Shown: positions 50,778-61,680 of the stretch, piece by piece
Numbering within the stretch: the stretch's first letter is position 1
Layout of the letters: every line of letters starts with the position of its first letter
Source: Pseudomonas maioricensis
GTDB taxonomy: Bacteria; Pseudomonadota; Gammaproteobacteria; Pseudomonadales; Pseudomonadaceae
DNA: 64,000 nt
Assembly: GCF_022790535.1 (NCBI RefSeq)
Contig: NZ_LOHG01000006.1
Location: 240,731-304,730, forward strand
Direction of reading: 5' to 3'
Position numbers and translations under genes: made by a program
The notes under the pieces: model-generated
What the model saw: only the letters and a program-made list of their open reading frames with translations
Told to the model about the DNA's origin: nothing
Database searches by the model: none

Positions 50778-52022
50778 TTACCCGCTGAAATCAGTCCAGA
50801 ACCACTGGGTTCGATCTGCTTTGAGGTGCTCGAAAGCGGGCATGACTTCACCTTTATTGAAGAAGCGGCGAGAGCGCGCCATGGCGCTGCTGAACCAATG
50901 CCCGGTCTGCGGACAAGGTTGACCGGCACGCACCGAGGCCATGGGTTTTTCATCGAAACGGGCATACCACTGGGCAGTGGACTGTTCGGTAAACCCTATG
51001 CCGCGCCCCGGACAAGGGTGCAGGCACCCGGTATCCTGCACGCGGACAGGCCTGAGTACCTTGTTGACCGCCATATAGGCACTCGACGGCTCTTCTCCCT
51101 TGCCTCCCAGCGTCGGCAGGACACCCGCACGAATCATGAGACCGCTTTCGTAAGTGTGAAAAACCACATCGCTGTTGGCACTTAGCACACTGCGCAACCG
51201 GTCGCTGCCTCCCAACTGCTGAACAAAGCGGTTGCCCAGAACGCTGTACCAACTGACGCCCTTGATCCGGTCCAGCAATCGCAAGCTTTCCATATGAGGC
51301 CCGGCATCCACCATCAAGCCAACATAACGTTGAGCCAGCTGGTACTCCAAAGGCAGGTATCGCAGACCATCGCCCGGCAAGACACACACGAGACTGCCAT
51401 AGCCGTGGTCGGCCTGGGTCTGATTGCACAGGTACTTGATCCACCCCTCATACGTTTTGGCCCCGTCCCTGTCCATCAGAACGGTCCATGGCAGGAGCAT
51501 TTTCAGACAAGAGTGATCGGTGGCCGCCTGGCTCTGAGGAGGCGCCATCACCGACATGCAATGAGTCGCGGCCTCGACTGGCCTGGCACTGGAAATCGAC
51601 CATAACAGCGGCTGGTCAGGCGAGCTTTCAAGCACCTGCCGTCGGCAGATGGAGAAGCTGCTGGGGGACAACTTTCGAAGTCGCTGGTAAGACTGCCACT
51701 CCAGAGCAGGCCGAAACGTCTCGTAAAATTGCGTAAAGCACGCTTCGATCCGTTGCCGGGTCTGCGTCGTATGGCCTTGCTTGAAGTACAACGTTGTCAT
51801 CAGCCCAAGTCGGGCGGCAGGTCTGCACTGTGCAGCGTCGATCAGCAACTGATTGGCCTGACACTTGAGCCTTCCCAGAATTCCTGATGCTTCAGATACG
51901 GTTTGCAACACGTTTTTATTCTCCCGGTCATCCATAAACAAGAATGCGACGGAAGAGTGAAGGTAGTTGCCAGCGGGAACAATACGGGAAAACCACTTTG
52001 GGAAATCAGCTACACACTTCAA
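50778..52022 (-). CDS. DUF3396-like protein, possible type VI immunity protein
   Basis: Protein of up to 414 aa. Features recalling the DUF3396 type VI immunity family are GLRYLPLEYQLAQRYVGLMV, then LLDRIKGVSWYSVLGNRFVQ and LGGSDRLRSVL. The C-terminal GQPCPQTGHWFSSAMARSRR, then FFNKGEVMP, is a motif seen in immunity proteins paired with effectors. The start is unclear: TTG 52022 has AGGA upstream, ATG 51935 lacks a ribosome site. No toxin, VgrG or PAAR gene is nearby, so it would be an orphan. Moderate GC and rare codons fit horizontal arrival. Call is tentative. Confidence 0.5.
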   Translation of the reverse strand: MKCVADFPKWFSRIVPAGNYLHSSVAFLFMDDRENKNVLQTVSEASGILGRLKCQANQLLIDAAQCRPAARLGLMTTLYFKQGHTTQTRQRIEACFTQFYETFRPALEWQSYQRLRKLSPSSFSICRRQVLESSPDQPLLWSISSARPVEAATHCMSVMAPPQSQAATDHSCLKMLLPWTVLMDRDGAKTYEGWIKYLCNQTQADHGYGSLVCVLPGDGLRYLPLEYQLAQRYVGLMVDAGPHMESLRLLDRIKGVSWYSVLGNRFVQQLGGSDRLRSVLSANSDVVFHTYESGLMIRAGVLPTLGGKGEEPSSAYMAVNKVLRPVRVQDTGCLHPCPGRGIGFTEQSTAQWYARFDEKPMASVRAGQPCPQTGHWFSSAMARSRRFFNKGEVMPAFEHLKADRTQWFWTDFSG

Positions 52023-52195
52023 GAAGTGTCCTACTCAAATCCTACAAAAATAGCCTCTGCCGAACGCTTTCGATCACTCGCAGTCATAGTGGCATTGCGA
52101 CACATTTGTAAGCAGTCGGTAAACTGACTGGGCAGTCACTGCATACTTCGATATAGATGTGCAGGGCGCAAGGCAGGGATATTCTGAAAGAAGTT

Positions 52196-52828
52196 TCAGG
52201 TGCGCAGCGCGGGACTTAGGCGCAGCATGTCCAGCCCGGCATCCACCCATTTTTCGGCCCTGTCGTTGAGCGAGTAGCTGTCCGGGACCAGCAGCCACTG
52301 ACCGAGCATGCCGTCTATATAAGCATGCAGGGCGATGGAAGCGCGGACGGTGTCCAGGTCAGCAGGCAACTGGCCTTTGCGGACCGCATTGCTCAGTGCC
52401 AAGCCGATACGGTCGTTGCACTCGAGTGCATTAACCTGGCGTTGTTGGCGAAAGTCGCACATTTCATCGGTGAATTCGCATTTATGAAACAAAATCTCGT
52501 TAATGCGACGCGTTTTTGGGTCCAGTGTAATTTCATGAAACAAATGAACGAGCAATTTTTTCATGCAACCCAATGGGTCGACTTCGTCTTCGCTTTCGCT
52601 CGCCCTGGCCATCTCTTCCAGGGGTTCCTGGATGCTGTCGAGCATCGCCTGCACCAGATCAGCTTTGTTGCTGAAATGCCAGTAAATAGCGCCGCGTGTC
52701 ACACCTGCCAAGGATGCGATGTCCGCCAGAGTGGTACGCGCAACGCCTCTCTCATAGAACGCTTTTTCAGCGGCCTCGAGAATTTGGCTACGGGTAACCT
52801 GAGCTTCCTCTTTGGTACGACGGACCAT
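52196..52828 (-). CDS. ttgR: TetR-family efflux repressor (TtgR/EmhR type)
   Basis: Repressor of 210 aa. [20 protein letters not shown] leads into the helix-turn-helix [23 protein letters not shown], identical in style to TtgR, AcrR and ArpR. The rest forms the all-helical drug-binding domain ([13 protein letters not shown]). It is divergent from the RND pump operon, over a spacer with the TtgR-type operator. Drug or flavonoid binding would release it from DNA. In P. fluorescens the equivalent system is called EmhR/EmhABC. Confidence 0.93.
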   Translation of the reverse strand: MVRRTKEEAQVTRSQILEAAEKAFYERGVARTTLADIASLAGVTRGAIYWHFSNKADLVQAMLDSIQEPLEEMARASESEDEVDPLGCMKKLLVHLFHEITLDPKTRRINEILFHKCEFTDEMCDFRQQRQVNALECNDRIGLALSNAVRKGQLPADLDTVRASIALHAYIDGMLGQWLLVPDSYSLNDRAEKWVDAGLDMLRLSPALRT

Positions 52829-52960
52829 GGCATTAAAACCTCATTGAAAATGCTCCATGCCACGAATCATGTGGCTCTGAAGCAACACCGGGCGGCATTT
52901 GTATCGCCTTGTCCCGAACCTGCAATCCCCGCCCTGCGCGGCTTCGCGGCACAGGATAGG

Positions 52961-52995
52961 GTATTTACAAACAACCGTGAATGTAAGTATATTCA
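52961..52995. promoter_or_regulatory. TtgR-type operator in the divergent promoter
   Basis: TATTTACAAACAACC and GTGAATGTAAGTATATTC, adjoining, resemble the P. putida TtgR operator as remembered. TATTTACA and TGTAAGTATA form the imperfect inverted repeat. It lies between ttgR (start 52828) and ttgA (start 53078), where binding would block both promoters. Confidence 0.8.
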
Positions 52996-53077
52996 TTAGC
53001 CTACTACTTATCCAGCCAGAATTTTTCACACCCTTTCACTTTTCTTGAGCACCCAGGCTCCTGACCCGAGGATCTTC

Positions 53078-54232
53078 ATGCAATTCAAGCCAGCTGTTAC
53101 CGTACTGGTCACTGCCGTCGCCCTGGCAACACTGCTCAGTGGATGCAGTAAAAAGGAAGAAGCCGCAGCTCCTGCAGCTGCACCTCCTCAGGTCGGCGTC
53201 GTAACCATCAAAGCTCAACCCTACACCCTGACTTCGGAGTTGCCGGGCCGTACCACGGCTTACCGCATCGCTGAAGTTCGGCCACAGGTCAACGGCATCA
53301 TTCTCAAGCGGCTGTTTACAGAGGGCGGCGATGTCAAAGCCGGCCAGCAGCTGTATCAGATTGACCCGGCGCTTTACGAAGCCACTGCCAATAGCGCAAA
53401 AGCGACGCTGCAATCGGCGAAGTCTCTGGCTGACCGCTACAAGCAGTTGGTCAACGAGCAAGCGGTAAGCCGTCAGGAGTACGACACCGCTCTGGCCTCC
53501 AGCCAGGAAGCCCAGGCCACTCTGCAGACTGCTCAGATCAACCTGCGCTACACCAAGGTACTGGCACCGATCTCCGGCCGTATCGGACGCTCCGATGTGA
53601 CCGAAGGCGCACTGGTTACCAGCGGCCAGACCAATGCCATGGCGACGATCCAGCAACTGGACCCGATCTACGTTGACGTGACCCAGTCGTCCACCGAGAT
53701 GCTCAAACTGCGTCGCGACCTGGAGACCGGCAAGCTGCAAAAGGCAGGTGACAACGCGGCGTCGGTCAAGCTGACCCTTGAAGACGGCAGCGAATACAGC
53801 AAGCCGGGCAAACTGGAATTCTCCGAAGTTTCGGTAGATCAGGCGACTGGCTCCGTGACCCTGCGCGCAGTGTTCCCGAACCCTGATCACACCCTGTTGC
53901 CAGGTATGTTTGTTCACGCTCAGTTGCAGGCTGGCATGAAAAGCGAAGCCATCCTTGCTCCACAGCAAGGCGTGACCCGTGACATGCGCGGCAAGCCGTC
54001 TGCCCTGGTGGTCAACAAAGACAACAAGGTTGAACAGCGTGAACTCATCGCCAACCGCACTGCTGGTGCTTATTGGTTGATCGAGAAAGGTCTGGAACCG
54101 GGTGATCGCGTAATCACTGAAGGTCTGCAATTCGTCAAGCCAGGCGCAGAAGTGACGGTCAAGGAAGCGACCAACCTCACGCCAGCCCAGTCCGCTGAGT
54201 CCGCCCCTGCCGCCACTGGCAAAGGTGAGTAA
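53078..54232 (+). CDS. ttgA: RND efflux periplasmic adaptor lipoprotein
   Basis: Membrane-fusion protein of 384 aa. A lipoprotein signal with lipobox LLSGC (Cys near residue 23) precedes beta-barrel, lipoyl (GRTTAYRIAEVRPQVNGIIL) and helical hairpin domains, then a conserved GRIGRSDVTEGALV. It bridges the pump and outer-membrane channel. The start at 53078 is set by GAGGA and the lipoprotein leader; an in-frame GTG/ATG-like start at 53045 is rejected. First gene of the efflux operon, 3 bp before ttgB. Confidence 0.95.
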   Translation: MQFKPAVTVLVTAVALATLLSGCSKKEEAAAPAAAPPQVGVVTIKAQPYTLTSELPGRTTAYRIAEVRPQVNGIILKRLFTEGGDVKAGQQLYQIDPALYEATANSAKATLQSAKSLADRYKQLVNEQAVSRQEYDTALASSQEAQATLQTAQINLRYTKVLAPISGRIGRSDVTEGALVTSGQTNAMATIQQLDPIYVDVTQSSTEMLKLRRDLETGKLQKAGDNAASVKLTLEDGSEYSKPGKLEFSEVSVDQATGSVTLRAVFPNPDHTLLPGMFVHAQLQAGMKSEAILAPQQGVTRDMRGKPSALVVNKDNKVEQRELIANRTAGAYWLIEKGLEPGDRVITEGLQFVKPGAEVTVKEATNLTPAQSAESAPAATGKGE

Positions 54233-54235
54233 CCG

Positions 54236-57200
54236 ATGTCTAAATTCTTTATCGACCGCCCCATTTTCGCCTGGGTATTAGCCCTGGTGATCATGCTGGT
54301 GGGTACGCTTTCGATCCTGAAACTACCGATCAACCAATACCCGGCCATTGCACCTACAGCTATTGATATCCAGGTTACCTACCCAGGTGCTTCGGCGCAG
54401 ACTGTGCAAGACACCGTGGTTCAGATCATTGAGCAACAGCTCAACGGTATTGATAACCTGCGTTATGTTTCTTCGGACAGTAACTCCGACGGCAGCATGA
54501 CCATCACTGTGACCTTCAACCAGGGTACCAACCCGGATACCGCTCAGGTTCAGGTCCAGAATAAGCTCAACCTGGCGACCCCGCTGCTGCCGCAAGAAGT
54601 ACAGCAACAGGGCCTGCGCGTTACCAAGTCGGTGAAGAACTTCCTGCTGGTAATCGGTCTGGTTGCCGAAGACGGCAGCGGTCTGACCCGGGAAGACTTG
54701 TCTAACTACATCGTCTCCAACATCCAGGACCCGATTTCCCGGACCTCCGGTGTGGGCGACTTCCAGGTGTTCGGTTCGCAGTACGCCATGCGTATCTGGC
54801 TCGACCCGGCCAAACTCAACAACTTCCAGCTGACACCGGTTGATGTGAGCACGGCGATTTCTGCACAGAACGTTCAGATCGCCACCGGCCAGTTGGGCGG
54901 TCTCCCTGCCCTGCCTGGCACCCAGCTGAACGCCACAATCATCGGCAAGACTCGTCTGCAAACCCCTGAGCAGTTCGGCAACATCCTGCTCAAGGTCAAT
55001 ACCGACGGCTCGCAAGTACGCCTGCACGACGTCGCCCGTATCGGGCTGGGTGGCCAGAACTACAGCATCGACGCTCAGTTCAACGGCAAGCCGGCTTCAG
55101 GTATGGCGATCAAGCTGGCTTCCGGCGCCAACGCTCTGGACACTGCCAAGGCCATTCGCGCCACTGTCGCCAACCTGGAACCTTTCTTCCCGGCTGGCAT
55201 GAAAGTGGTTTACCCGTACGACACCACACCGACCGTAACCGAATCGATCTCCGGGGTTGTTCACACCCTGATCGAAGCGATCGTGCTGGTGTTCCTGGTG
55301 ATGTACCTGTTCCTGCAAAACTTCCGCGCCACCGTGATTACCACGATGACGGTTCCGGTGGTATTGCTGGGCACCTTCGGCATCCTCGCGGCGTTCGGTT
55401 TCACGATTAACACCCTGACCATGTTCGGCATGATTCTGGCCATCGGACTCTTGGTGGACGACGCCATTGTGGTGGTCGAAAACGTCGAACGGGTCATGGC
55501 CGAAGAGCACTTATCGCCCAAAGAGGCGACCAAGAAATCCATGGGGCAGATCCAGGGCGCACTGGTGGGTATCGCCATGGTGCTCTCGGCGGTACTGCTG
55601 CCAATGGCGTTCTTCGGCGGTTCTACAGGGGTTATTTACAAACAGTTCTCGATCACCATTGTTTCTGCGATGGCCCTGTCGGTTCTGGTTGCCCTGATTT
55701 TCACCCCGGCGCTCTGCGCCACTATGCTCAAGCCGATCGACCCGGAAAAACACGGCCAACCTAAAAAAGGTTTCTTCGGCTGGTTCAACCGCACGTTTGA
55801 TCGTGGCGTAGACAGCTACGAGCGCGGCGTGAAACGCATGGTGACTCACAAGTTGCCAGCATTCGGCGTGTATCTGCTCATCGTTGCGGGCATGATCTTC
55901 CTGTTCACCCGCATCCCGAGCGCGTTCCTGCCGGAAGAAGACCAAGGCGTGATTTTCGCTCAGGTTCAGACCCCTGCGGGCTCGTCTGCCGAGCGTACGC
56001 AGAAAGTCATCGACGAGATGCGTACCTTCCTGCTCGACAAGGAAAACGGTGAAGGCAACGGCGTGAACTCGGTGTTCAGCGTCAACGGCTTCAACTTTGC
56101 CGGTCGTGGTCAGAGCTCGGGCCTTGCGTTCGTCATGCTCAAACCGTGGGACGAGCGTGATTCGGAAAATACCGTATTCAAGATTGCTCAACGGGCTCAG
56201 GCACACTTCGCCAGCTTCCGTGACGCCATGGTGTATGCAGTTGTTCCACCTTCGGTACTCGAACTGGGTAACGCTACCGGTTTCGACGTTTACCTTCAGG
56301 ATCAGGGTGGCGTAGGCCACGAGAAACTGCTGGAAGCGCGTAACCAGTTCCTCGGCATGGCGGCGCAAAGCAAGATTCTTGCAGGCGTACGTCCGAACGG
56401 TCTGGGCGATGAGCCGCAGTACGAGCTCACTGTCGATGACGAAAAGGCCAGTGCCCTGGGCATCACCTTGTCGAACATCAACCAGACCTTGTCTATCGCT
56501 CTGGGTGGCAGCTACGTCAACGACTTCATCGACCGCGGTCGGGTCAAGAAAGTGTACGTGCAGGGTGAAGCGGCCAGCCGCATGACCCCTGAAGATCTGG
56601 GCAAATGGTATGTGCGTAACGACGCAGGGACCATGGTGCCTCTGTCGGCTATTGCCAGCGGCAAATGGATCTACGGTTCGCCAAAGCTCTCGCGTTACAA
56701 CGGTGTAGCGGCGATGGAAGTCCTCGGTACTCCTGCTCCGGGTTACAGCTCCGGTCAGGCGATGGCAGAAGTCGAAGCGATTGCCAAGAAACTGCCAGCG
56801 GGTATCGGTTACGCATTTACCGGTCTGTCTTTCGAAGAACGTTTGTCCGGCTCCCAGGCGCCTGCGCTGTATGCCCTGTCGATGCTGGTGGTGTTCCTCT
56901 GTCTGGCAGCACTGTATGAAAGCTGGTCGATTCCGATCGCGGTCATGCTCGTTGTACCACTGGGTATCATCGGCGCCCTTATGGCAACCAGTCTGAGAGG
57001 CCTGTCCAACGACGTGTTCTTCCAGGTTGGCTTGTTGACGACGATCGGTCTGGCGGCGAAGAATGCGATCCTGATTGTCGAGTTCGCCAAAGAGCTGCAT
57101 GAACAGGGCAAGAGTCTGGTGGATGCGGCGATGGAAGCCTGCCGCATGCGTCTGCGCCCGATCATCATGACCTCCATGGCGTTCATCCTCGGCGTAGTGC

Positions 57201-57397
57201 CGCTGGCGATCTCCACCGGTGCCGGTTCAGGTAGCCAGCACGCAATCGGTACGGGCGTAATCGGCGGTATGATCACCGCCACCGTCCTGGCAATTTTCTG
57301 GGTCCCTATGTTCTACGTTGCCGTGTCGTCGATGTTCAAGAGCAAGTACGACAAGGAACACGAGAAACAAACATCACATGATGAGGCTGGCCAATGA
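54236..57397 (+). CDS. ttgB: RND multidrug efflux pump
   Basis: Inner-membrane transporter of 1053 aa of the HAE-1 family (MexB, TtgB, EmhB). [20 protein letters not shown] is the classic start. Two sets of six helices flank large periplasmic loops. The proton-relay segment [18 protein letters not shown] has paired Asp residues, and [14 protein letters not shown] follows. The full length and motif set indicate an intact pump for solvents and drugs. Its end overlaps ttgC by 4 bp. Shares an operon and operator control with ttgA and ttgC. Confidence 0.97.
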   Translation: MSKFFIDRPIFAWVLALVIMLVGTLSILKLPINQYPAIAPTAIDIQVTYPGASAQTVQDTVVQIIEQQLNGIDNLRYVSSDSNSDGSMTITVTFNQGTNPDTAQVQVQNKLNLATPLLPQEVQQQGLRVTKSVKNFLLVIGLVAEDGSGLTREDLSNYIVSNIQDPISRTSGVGDFQVFGSQYAMRIWLDPAKLNNFQLTPVDVSTAISAQNVQIATGQLGGLPALPGTQLNATIIGKTRLQTPEQFGNILLKVNTDGSQVRLHDVARIGLGGQNYSIDAQFNGKPASGMAIKLASGANALDTAKAIRATVANLEPFFPAGMKVVYPYDTTPTVTESISGVVHTLIEAIVLVFLVMYLFLQNFRATVITTMTVPVVLLGTFGILAAFGFTINTLTMFGMILAIGLLVDDAIVVVENVERVMAEEHLSPKEATKKSMGQIQGALVGIAMVLSAVLLPMAFFGGSTGVIYKQFSITIVSAMALSVLVALIFTPALCATMLKPIDPEKHGQPKKGFFGWFNRTFDRGVDSYERGVKRMVTHKLPAFGVYLLIVAGMIFLFTRIPSAFLPEEDQGVIFAQVQTPAGSSAERTQKVIDEMRTFLLDKENGEGNGVNSVFSVNGFNFAGRGQSSGLAFVMLKPWDERDSENTVFKIAQRAQAHFASFRDAMVYAVVPPSVLELGNATGFDVYLQDQGGVGHEKLLEARNQFLGMAAQSKILAGVRPNGLGDEPQYELTVDDEKASALGITLSNINQTLSIALGGSYVNDFIDRGRVKKVYVQGEAASRMTPEDLGKWYVRNDAGTMVPLSAIASGKWIYGSPKLSRYNGVAAMEVLGTPAPGYSSGQAMAEVEAIAKKLPAGIGYAFTGLSFEERLSGSQAPALYALSMLVVFLCLAALYESWSIPIAVMLVVPLGIIGALMATSLRGLSNDVFFQVGLLTTIGLAAKNAILIVEFAKELHEQGKSLVDAAMEACRMRLRPIIMTSMAFILGVVPLAISTGAGSGSQHAIGTGVIGGMITATVLAIFWVPMFYVAVSSMFKSKYDKEHEKQTSHDEAGQ

Positions 57398-58854
57398 GCA
57401 AGTCCCTGATCTCCCTGGCAGTCACTGCGGTCATCCTCAGTGGTTGCTCGTTGATCCCTGAATACAAACAACCTGCGGCTCCGGTCGCGGCGCAGTACCC
57501 GCAAGGACCGGCCTACTCGCCGACCGAAGCGGCGAATGTCGCGGCAGCCGAACAGGGCTGGCGTCAGTTTTTCCATGATCCGGCCCTGCAACAGCTGATC
57601 CAGACTGCTCTGGTCAATAACCGCGACCTGCGTGTCGCGGCGCTGAACATCGACGCTTACCGTGCGCAATACCGCATCCAGCGTGCCGATCTGTTCCCGG
57701 CTGTTTCTGCCGATGGCAGCGGCAGCCGTCAGCGCTTGCCAGCCGATATGTCGACCACTGGCCAATCAGGCATCAGCAGCCAGTATTCGGCCACGCTGGG
57801 CGTCAGTGCCTACGAGCTGGATCTGTTCGGTCGGGTTCGCAGCCTGAGCGAGCAAGCCTTGCAGACGTACTTCTCCAGTGAAGAAGCCCGTCGCAGCACG
57901 CAGATCAGCCTGGTGGCCAACGTCGCCAACGCCTATCTGACCTGGCAGGCGGACAAGGAACTGCTCAAGCTGACAGAAGAAACACTCAAGACCTACGAGG
58001 AAAGTCTGCGTCTGACTTCCCGTAGCAACGAAGTGGGTGTTTCTTCGGCGCTGGATCTGAGTCAGGCACGCACCTCGGTGGAAAGCGCCAAGGTTGCTCT
58101 GGCCCGCTATCAGCGCCAGGTCGCTCAGGATCAGAACAACCTGACCTTGCTGCTCGGCACTAACCTGCCGGACAACCTGCCGCCCGCTCAGCCTCTGAGC
58201 GCCGATCTGCTGAGCACGTTGCCGGCAGGCCTGCCTTCGGATCTGCTGCAGCGTCGTCCGGACATTCTGCAAGCCGAGCACACCCTGCAAGCTGCCAACG
58301 CCAATATCGGCGCGGCCCGTGCTGCGTTCTTCCCAAGCATCAGCCTGACCGCCAATGCGGGTACGATCAGCCCGGACCTTTCCGGCCTGTTCAAAGGCGG
58401 TTCGGGTACCTGGCTGTTCCAGCCAAGCATCAACATCCCGATCTTCAACGCCGGTAGCCTGCGTGCCAGCCTGGATTACTCGAAAATCCAGAAAGAGATC
58501 AGCGTTGCCAACTACGAGAAGGCGATTCAAACCGCCTTCCAGGAAGTCTCTGACGGCCTGGCCTCACGCAAGACTTACAACGAGCAGTTGCAAGCCCAGC
58601 GTGATTTCGTCAACGCCAACCAGGACTACTACCGTCTGGCTGAGCGCCGCTACCGGATCGGGATCGACAGCAACCTGACCTTCCTGGATGCTCAACGCTC
58701 GCTGTTCAGTGCGCAACAATCGCTGATCACCGACCGTCTCTCCCAGCTCACCAGCGAGGTCAACCTGTACAAGGCCCTCGGCGGTGGCTGGTACGAGCAA
58801 ACCGGACAGGCCAAACCGATAGATAAAGAGAAGCCGACAGTTCAGCTGTTCTGA
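57394..58854 (+). CDS. ttgC: Outer-membrane efflux channel lipoprotein (OprM/TtgC type)
   Basis: Channel protein of 486 aa. A lipobox ILSGC (near residue 18) is followed by SLIPEYKQP, as in OprM. Two structural repeats with long helices build the TolC-like tunnel: the first has [20 protein letters not shown], the second [20 protein letters not shown]. It completes the TtgABC tripartite complex. A terminator follows directly (58867). Confidence 0.96.
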   Translation: MSKSLISLAVTAVILSGCSLIPEYKQPAAPVAAQYPQGPAYSPTEAANVAAAEQGWRQFFHDPALQQLIQTALVNNRDLRVAALNIDAYRAQYRIQRADLFPAVSADGSGSRQRLPADMSTTGQSGISSQYSATLGVSAYELDLFGRVRSLSEQALQTYFSSEEARRSTQISLVANVANAYLTWQADKELLKLTEETLKTYEESLRLTSRSNEVGVSSALDLSQARTSVESAKVALARYQRQVAQDQNNLTLLLGTNLPDNLPPAQPLSADLLSTLPAGLPSDLLQRRPDILQAEHTLQAANANIGAARAAFFPSISLTANAGTISPDLSGLFKGGSGTWLFQPSINIPIFNAGSLRASLDYSKIQKEISVANYEKAIQTAFQEVSDGLASRKTYNEQLQAQRDFVNANQDYYRLAERRYRIGIDSNLTFLDAQRSLFSAQQSLITDRLSQLTSEVNLYKALGGGWYEQTGQAKPIDKEKPTVQLF

Positions 58855-58866
58855 TAAGCGACTCAC

Positions 58867-58900
58867 ATAAAAAACCCACCTCATCGGTGGGTTTTTTATT
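58867..58900. terminator. Bidirectional intrinsic terminator after ttgC
   Basis: AAAAACCCACC pairs with GGTGGGTTTTT around TCATC, with T-tracts on both strands. It would serve both ttgC (+) and the converging pcaT (-). Confidence 0.92.
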
Positions 58901-58920
58901 GCCGCAGATAAATCGATCAA

Positions 58921-60210
58921 TCAGTGATCGTGATGCAAGTAAGCCGGTTGTTTCGGCAACCGCAGACTAAACAGGAAAGCGACCGCCATCATGATCGTCA
59001 CGTACCAGTAGAAGTTATTCTCCACGCCCTGATTCTTCAGACTCAGCGCAACGTATTCCGCCGAACCACCGAACACCGCGTTAGCCACTGCATAGGCTAG
59101 CCCTACGCCCAACGCACGGACCTGCGGCGGGAACATCTCAGCCTTCACCAGGCCGCTGATCGAGGTATAGAAGCTGACGATCGCCAAGGCGAAGGTGATC
59201 AACAGGAATGCCAGGAATGGATTAGTCGTGGTTTTCAGGGTCATCAGGATCGGCACCGTGCACAGCGTACCCAGCGCACCGAACCACAACATTGAGTTAC
59301 GACGCCCGATCTTGTCCGCCAGCATGCCGAACAAGGGCTGCATGCACATGTACAGGAACAGTGCGCCGGTCATGATGTAACTGGCGGTTTTGGGGTCCAT
59401 GCCGCCAGTGTTTACCAGGTACTTCTGCATGTAGGTGGTGAATGTATAGAAAATCAGCGAGCCGCCTGCGGTGTAACCCAGCACCGTGATAAACGCTGCC
59501 TTGTGATCACGAAACAGCGCACCAATGCTGCCAGCATCCTTGTCCTGACGCATTTCAGCGGTGGTGGTTTCTTCAAGTGAACGACGCAGAAACAGGGAGA
59601 TCAGCGCAGCAACGGCACCGATCACAAACGGAATCCGCCAGCCGTAGGCACGCAGCTCTTCAGTGCTGAGAAACTGCTGCATGATCACCACAGTCAACAC
59701 TGCCAATAACTGACCACCAATCAAGGTCACGTACTGGAACGAGGCGAAGAAACCACGCTGTCCGCGCAGCGCCACTTCACTCATATACGTCGCCGTGGTG
59801 CCGTACTCACCGCCCACCGAGAGCCCTTGAATGAGGCGCGCCAGTAGCAGCAATGCGGGTGCCCAGACACCAATCGTCGCGTAAGTAGGCAAACACGCGA
59901 TCATCAACGAACCGCCGCACATCATCAGTACGGCGATCATCATCGAGTTTTTACGACCATGCTTGTCAGCCACCCGGCCAAACAACCAGCCACCGATAGG
60001 CCGCATCAGGAACCCTGCAGCAAACACACCTGCGGTGTTGAGCAACTGAACGGTGGGGTCATCGGAAGGAAAGAAGGCGGGAGCGAAGTAGATGGCGCAG
60101 AAGGCGTAAACGTAGAAGTCGAACCATTCGACCAGGTTGCCTGAGGAGGCACCGACAATCGCAAAGATCCTTTTGCTACGTTCTTCACCCGTGTAATGCG
60201 TGGTTGTCAT
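58921..60210 (-). CDS. pcaT: MFS dicarboxylate transporter PcaT-like
   Basis: Metabolite:H+ symporter of 429 aa with 12 predicted helices: [41 protein letters not shown], and [21 protein letters not shown]. Its place downstream of pcaIJF matches PcaT, the beta-ketoadipate importer of P. putida. A nearby family paralogue is at 41234. A 267-bp spacer with a REPIN separates it from pcaF, so it may have its own promoter or be read through. Alpha-ketoglutarate is the main alternative substrate. Confidence 0.87.
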   Translation of the reverse strand: MTTTHYTGEERSKRIFAIVGASSGNLVEWFDFYVYAFCAIYFAPAFFPSDDPTVQLLNTAGVFAAGFLMRPIGGWLFGRVADKHGRKNSMMIAVLMMCGGSLMIACLPTYATIGVWAPALLLLARLIQGLSVGGEYGTTATYMSEVALRGQRGFFASFQYVTLIGGQLLAVLTVVIMQQFLSTEELRAYGWRIPFVIGAVAALISLFLRRSLEETTTAEMRQDKDAGSIGALFRDHKAAFITVLGYTAGGSLIFYTFTTYMQKYLVNTGGMDPKTASYIMTGALFLYMCMQPLFGMLADKIGRRNSMLWFGALGTLCTVPILMTLKTTTNPFLAFLLITFALAIVSFYTSISGLVKAEMFPPQVRALGVGLAYAVANAVFGGSAEYVALSLKNQGVENNFYWYVTIMMAVAFLFSLRLPKQPAYLHHDH

Positions 60211-60297
60211 TATTTTTTCCCCATTAAAGCTTAACAGTCATCCAAGACATAACCTGTAACATGTGACAGCGCATAAGTCTCTTGAATTCCCTCCTCC

Positions 60298-60370
60298 TGT
60301 AGGAGCTGCCGAAGGCTGCGAACGCGGTGTGTCAGGCAAATCGACTTCGCAGCCTTCGGCAGCTCCTACA
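60298..60370. repeat. REPIN (GTAGGAGCTGCCGAAGGCTGCGA family)
   Basis: TGTAGGAGCTGCCGAAGGC and GCCTTCGGCAGCTCCTACA are perfect arms, extended by TGCGAA/TTCGCA. Loop contains TGTCAGG. Lies between pcaF and pcaT. Confidence 0.93.
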
Positions 60371-60477
60371 AAAACAAAGCTCGAGTGAGCTCCTGAAAAA
60401 CAATCACCCAGCCCTCAAATGACCTTTTCGTGGAGGCCATCAAAAAGCTGGGTGACTGTATTCAGTGATGTTCGGTC

Positions 60478-61680
60478 TCAGCGCTCAATCGCCAACGCAA
60501 GCCCCTGCCCTACGCCCACGCACATGGTCGCCAAGCCGCGGCGGCCGCCGCTTTTTTCCAGTTGGTGCAGCGCGGTCAACACCAGTCGGGCACCGCTCAT
60601 GCCCAATGGGTGTCCCAAAGCAATGGCGCCACCATTTGGATTCACCTGCGGCGCATCGTCGGCCAGCCCAAGCTCACGCAAGACGGCAAGCCCTTGGCTG
60701 GCAAAGGCTTCGTTGAGTTCGATCACATCAAAATCGCTGACTGCCAGGCCCAGTCGCTCGACCAGCTTGCGGACCGCTGGCACCGGACCTATCCCCATTA
60801 CGCGAGGTGCAACCCCGGCACTGGCCATGCCGAGAATCCGCGCGCGTGGTGTCAAACCGTGCTTTTTGACCGCTTCGGCCGACGCCAGGATCAACGCGGC
60901 AGCGCCGTCGTTGACGCCGGACGCGTTACCAGCAGTGACCGTCTTGTCCGGACCGTTGACCGGTTTCAGCTTCGCAAGGGTTTCCAGACTGGTGTCGGCA
61001 CGCGGGTGCTCATCCTGCTCCACGACCGTCTCGCCTTTTTTGTGGGCGACTCGCACGGGCGTGATTTCTTCTTTAAAAAAGCCCGCAGCCTGAGCAGCGG
61101 CGGTGCGCTGCTGACTGCGCAGGGCGAAAGCGTCCTGATCGGCCCGAGAAATCTTGAAATCATCGGCGACGTTATCGCCGGTCTGTGGCATGGAATCGAC
61201 ACCGTACTGCTCCTTCATCAATGGATTGATGAAGCGCCAGCCAATAGTGGTGTCCTCCAGCTTCATATTGCGCGAGTACGCGGCGTCGGCTTTGCCCATG
61301 ACAAAGGGCGCACGGGACATCGACTCAACGCCCCCGGCAATTGCCAACTCCATCTCGCCAGCGGCTATCGCACGAAATGCCGTGCCAATCGCATCCATGC
61401 CCGAAGCGCAAAGCCGATTGAGGGTGACGCCAGGAATCGTCTCCGGCAGCCCCGCCAGCAACGCCGCCATACGCGCAACGTTGCGGTTATCTTCACCGGC
61501 CTGGTTGGCGCAACCGAAGAACACCTCATCCACTTCGTTCCAGTTCACCGAAGGATTGCGCTCGATCAGCGCTTTGATCGGCACTGCCGCGAGGTCATCA
61601 GCTCGAACGCTTGCCAACCCACCGCCAAAGCGGCCAATCGGAGTACGAATTGCATCGCAGATGAAAACGTCACGCATCAT
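60478..61680 (-). CDS. pcaF: 3-oxoadipyl-CoA thiolase
   Basis: Thiolase of 400 aa that splits 3-oxoadipyl-CoA to succinyl-CoA and acetyl-CoA, the last step of the beta-ketoadipate pathway. The acylation Cys is C91 ([11 protein letters not shown]). [17 protein letters not shown] carries the His, and [14 protein letters not shown] the second Cys. The N-terminus [21 protein letters not shown] is typical of PcaF. Its ATG overlaps the pcaJ stop by 4 bp, confirming one operon with pcaIJ. Acetyl-CoA acetyltransferase is excluded by context more than motif. Confidence 0.93.
   Translation of the reverse strand: MMRDVFICDAIRTPIGRFGGGLASVRADDLAAVPIKALIERNPSVNWNEVDEVFFGCANQAGEDNRNVARMAALLAGLPETIPGVTLNRLCASGMDAIGTAFRAIAAGEMELAIAGGVESMSRAPFVMGKADAAYSRNMKLEDTTIGWRFINPLMKEQYGVDSMPQTGDNVADDFKISRADQDAFALRSQQRTAAAQAAGFFKEEITPVRVAHKKGETVVEQDEHPRADTSLETLAKLKPVNGPDKTVTAGNASGVNDGAAALILASAEAVKKHGLTPRARILGMASAGVAPRVMGIGPVPAVRKLVERLGLAVSDFDVIELNEAFASQGLAVLRELGLADDAPQVNPNGGAIALGHPLGMSGARLVLTALHQLEKSGGRRGLATMCVGVGQGLALAIER

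Noticed and set aside
53036..54130. 364-codon frame antisense to ttgA
   Set aside because: Shadow of the adaptor gene.
55511..57100. 529-codon frame antisense to ttgB
   Set aside because: Lies wholly inside a clear RND pump gene; composition (rich in His, Arg, Gln) is typical of antisense frames.
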